Positions 5,103-5,205 of a stretch of DNA of 5,205 nucleotides are shown one piece after another (within the stretch, counting starts at the first letter, position 1; each line of letters begins with the position of its first letter). Below the pieces are notes generated by a model. That model did no database searches and was not told where the DNA came from. It was given only the letters and a program-made list of their open reading frames with translations. Position numbers and translations under genes: made by a program. The DNA comes from Bacteroidales bacterium (GTDB lineage Bacteria; Bacteroidota; Bacteroidia; Bacteroidales; SMBSF39), in assembly GCA_021107685.1 (NCBI GenBank), contig JAIOSH010000144.1, positions 1 through 5,205 of the forward strand, read 5' to 3'.

Positions 5103-5205
5103 AAAATACAAAATAACAAGAGAACGTTTGATTTAGAAGATAGATTTTATGCTGAGTTTGTCGAAGTATAATTGATTTTGCTATTCGGATAAGTGAAGTT
5201 GCCGA
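5091..5205 (+). pseudogene. Start of a four-helix-bundle (S23/IVP-like) gene, interrupted and cut by the window edge
   Basis: From ATG 5091 the frame encodes NKRTFDLEDR (codons 5115-5144), then runs through a palindrome and stops at TAA 5169-5171. Just after the palindrome a different frame reads IDFAIRISEVA (5171-5203) and continues off the window. Joined, FDLEDR + (one residue) + IDFAIRISEVA resembles the N-terminus of the four-helix-bundle family related to the 23S rRNA intervening-sequence protein (pattern DLEERxxxFAxRI). These are small proteins of about 120 residues with poorly known function. Relative to one joining codon the interruption is a net 23 nt, which shifts frame and adds a stop. 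Only the first 40 or so codons are visible, so I cannot tell whether a later start or restart rescues the protein. The family call rests on about 20 residues recalled from memory. Confidence 0.45.
5147..5171. repeat. REP-like palindromic element inside the four-helix-bundle gene
   Basis: TTATGCT (5147-5153) pairs with AGTATAA (5165-5171), six Watson-Crick pairs and one G-T wobble, around the core GAGTTTGTCGA. The core closely resembles the CTGAGCTTGTCGAAG-type palindromes dispersed in many bacterial genomes, as I remember them. A 23-nt unit (5148-5170) is exactly the net length that would have to be removed to restore the flanking protein frame. Confidence 0.55.

Overview
The window is AT-rich DNA from a member of the Bacteroidota. 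Three things suggest this. Two perfect TAnnTTTG boxes (the -7 element of that phylum) sit at gene starts. No gene start has a clear Shine-Dalgarno sequence. The encoded families also have a Bacteroidota look. All genes are on the + strand. I cannot name a genus.

Layout: positions 1-225 hold the 3' end of a trimeric-type purine nucleoside phosphorylase gene. A promoter candidate follows at once (228-257) and leads into an envelope-polysaccharide cluster. This contains two paralogous Wzz-type chain-length or co-polymerase proteins (291-1337 and 1505-2470) and an O-antigen ligase/polymerase-family membrane protein (2483-3919, probable TTG start). They are closely spaced and lack internal promoters or terminators that I can see, so they are probably one transcript. 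The two Wzz-like proteins would set or assist polymer length at the inner membrane, and the ligase-family protein would join or polymerise the glycan on the periplasmic face. No glycosyltransferase, flippase or kinase is in the window. A second promoter candidate (3916-3945) precedes a tandem-domain universal stress protein (3988-4854), which looks like a separate unit.

Positions 4855-5205 look like repeat-rich accessory DNA. They hold a likely terminator, five tandem imperfect copies of a GGAAGAC heptamer, a GC-richer nested hairpin element, a GAATACTGAA direct repeat, and the start of a four-helix-bundle (S23/IVP-like) gene. That gene appears to be broken by a small palindromic repeat.

Two observations stand out. 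First, an A11 tract lies just before the stop of the first Wzz gene, and the -1 frame is open from there, through the 167-nt gap, into the second Wzz gene. A frameshift, phase variation or one-base homopolymer error would fuse the two into one protein of about 726 residues. Second, a REP-like palindrome of about 23-25 nt interrupts the four-helix-bundle gene at the right edge.
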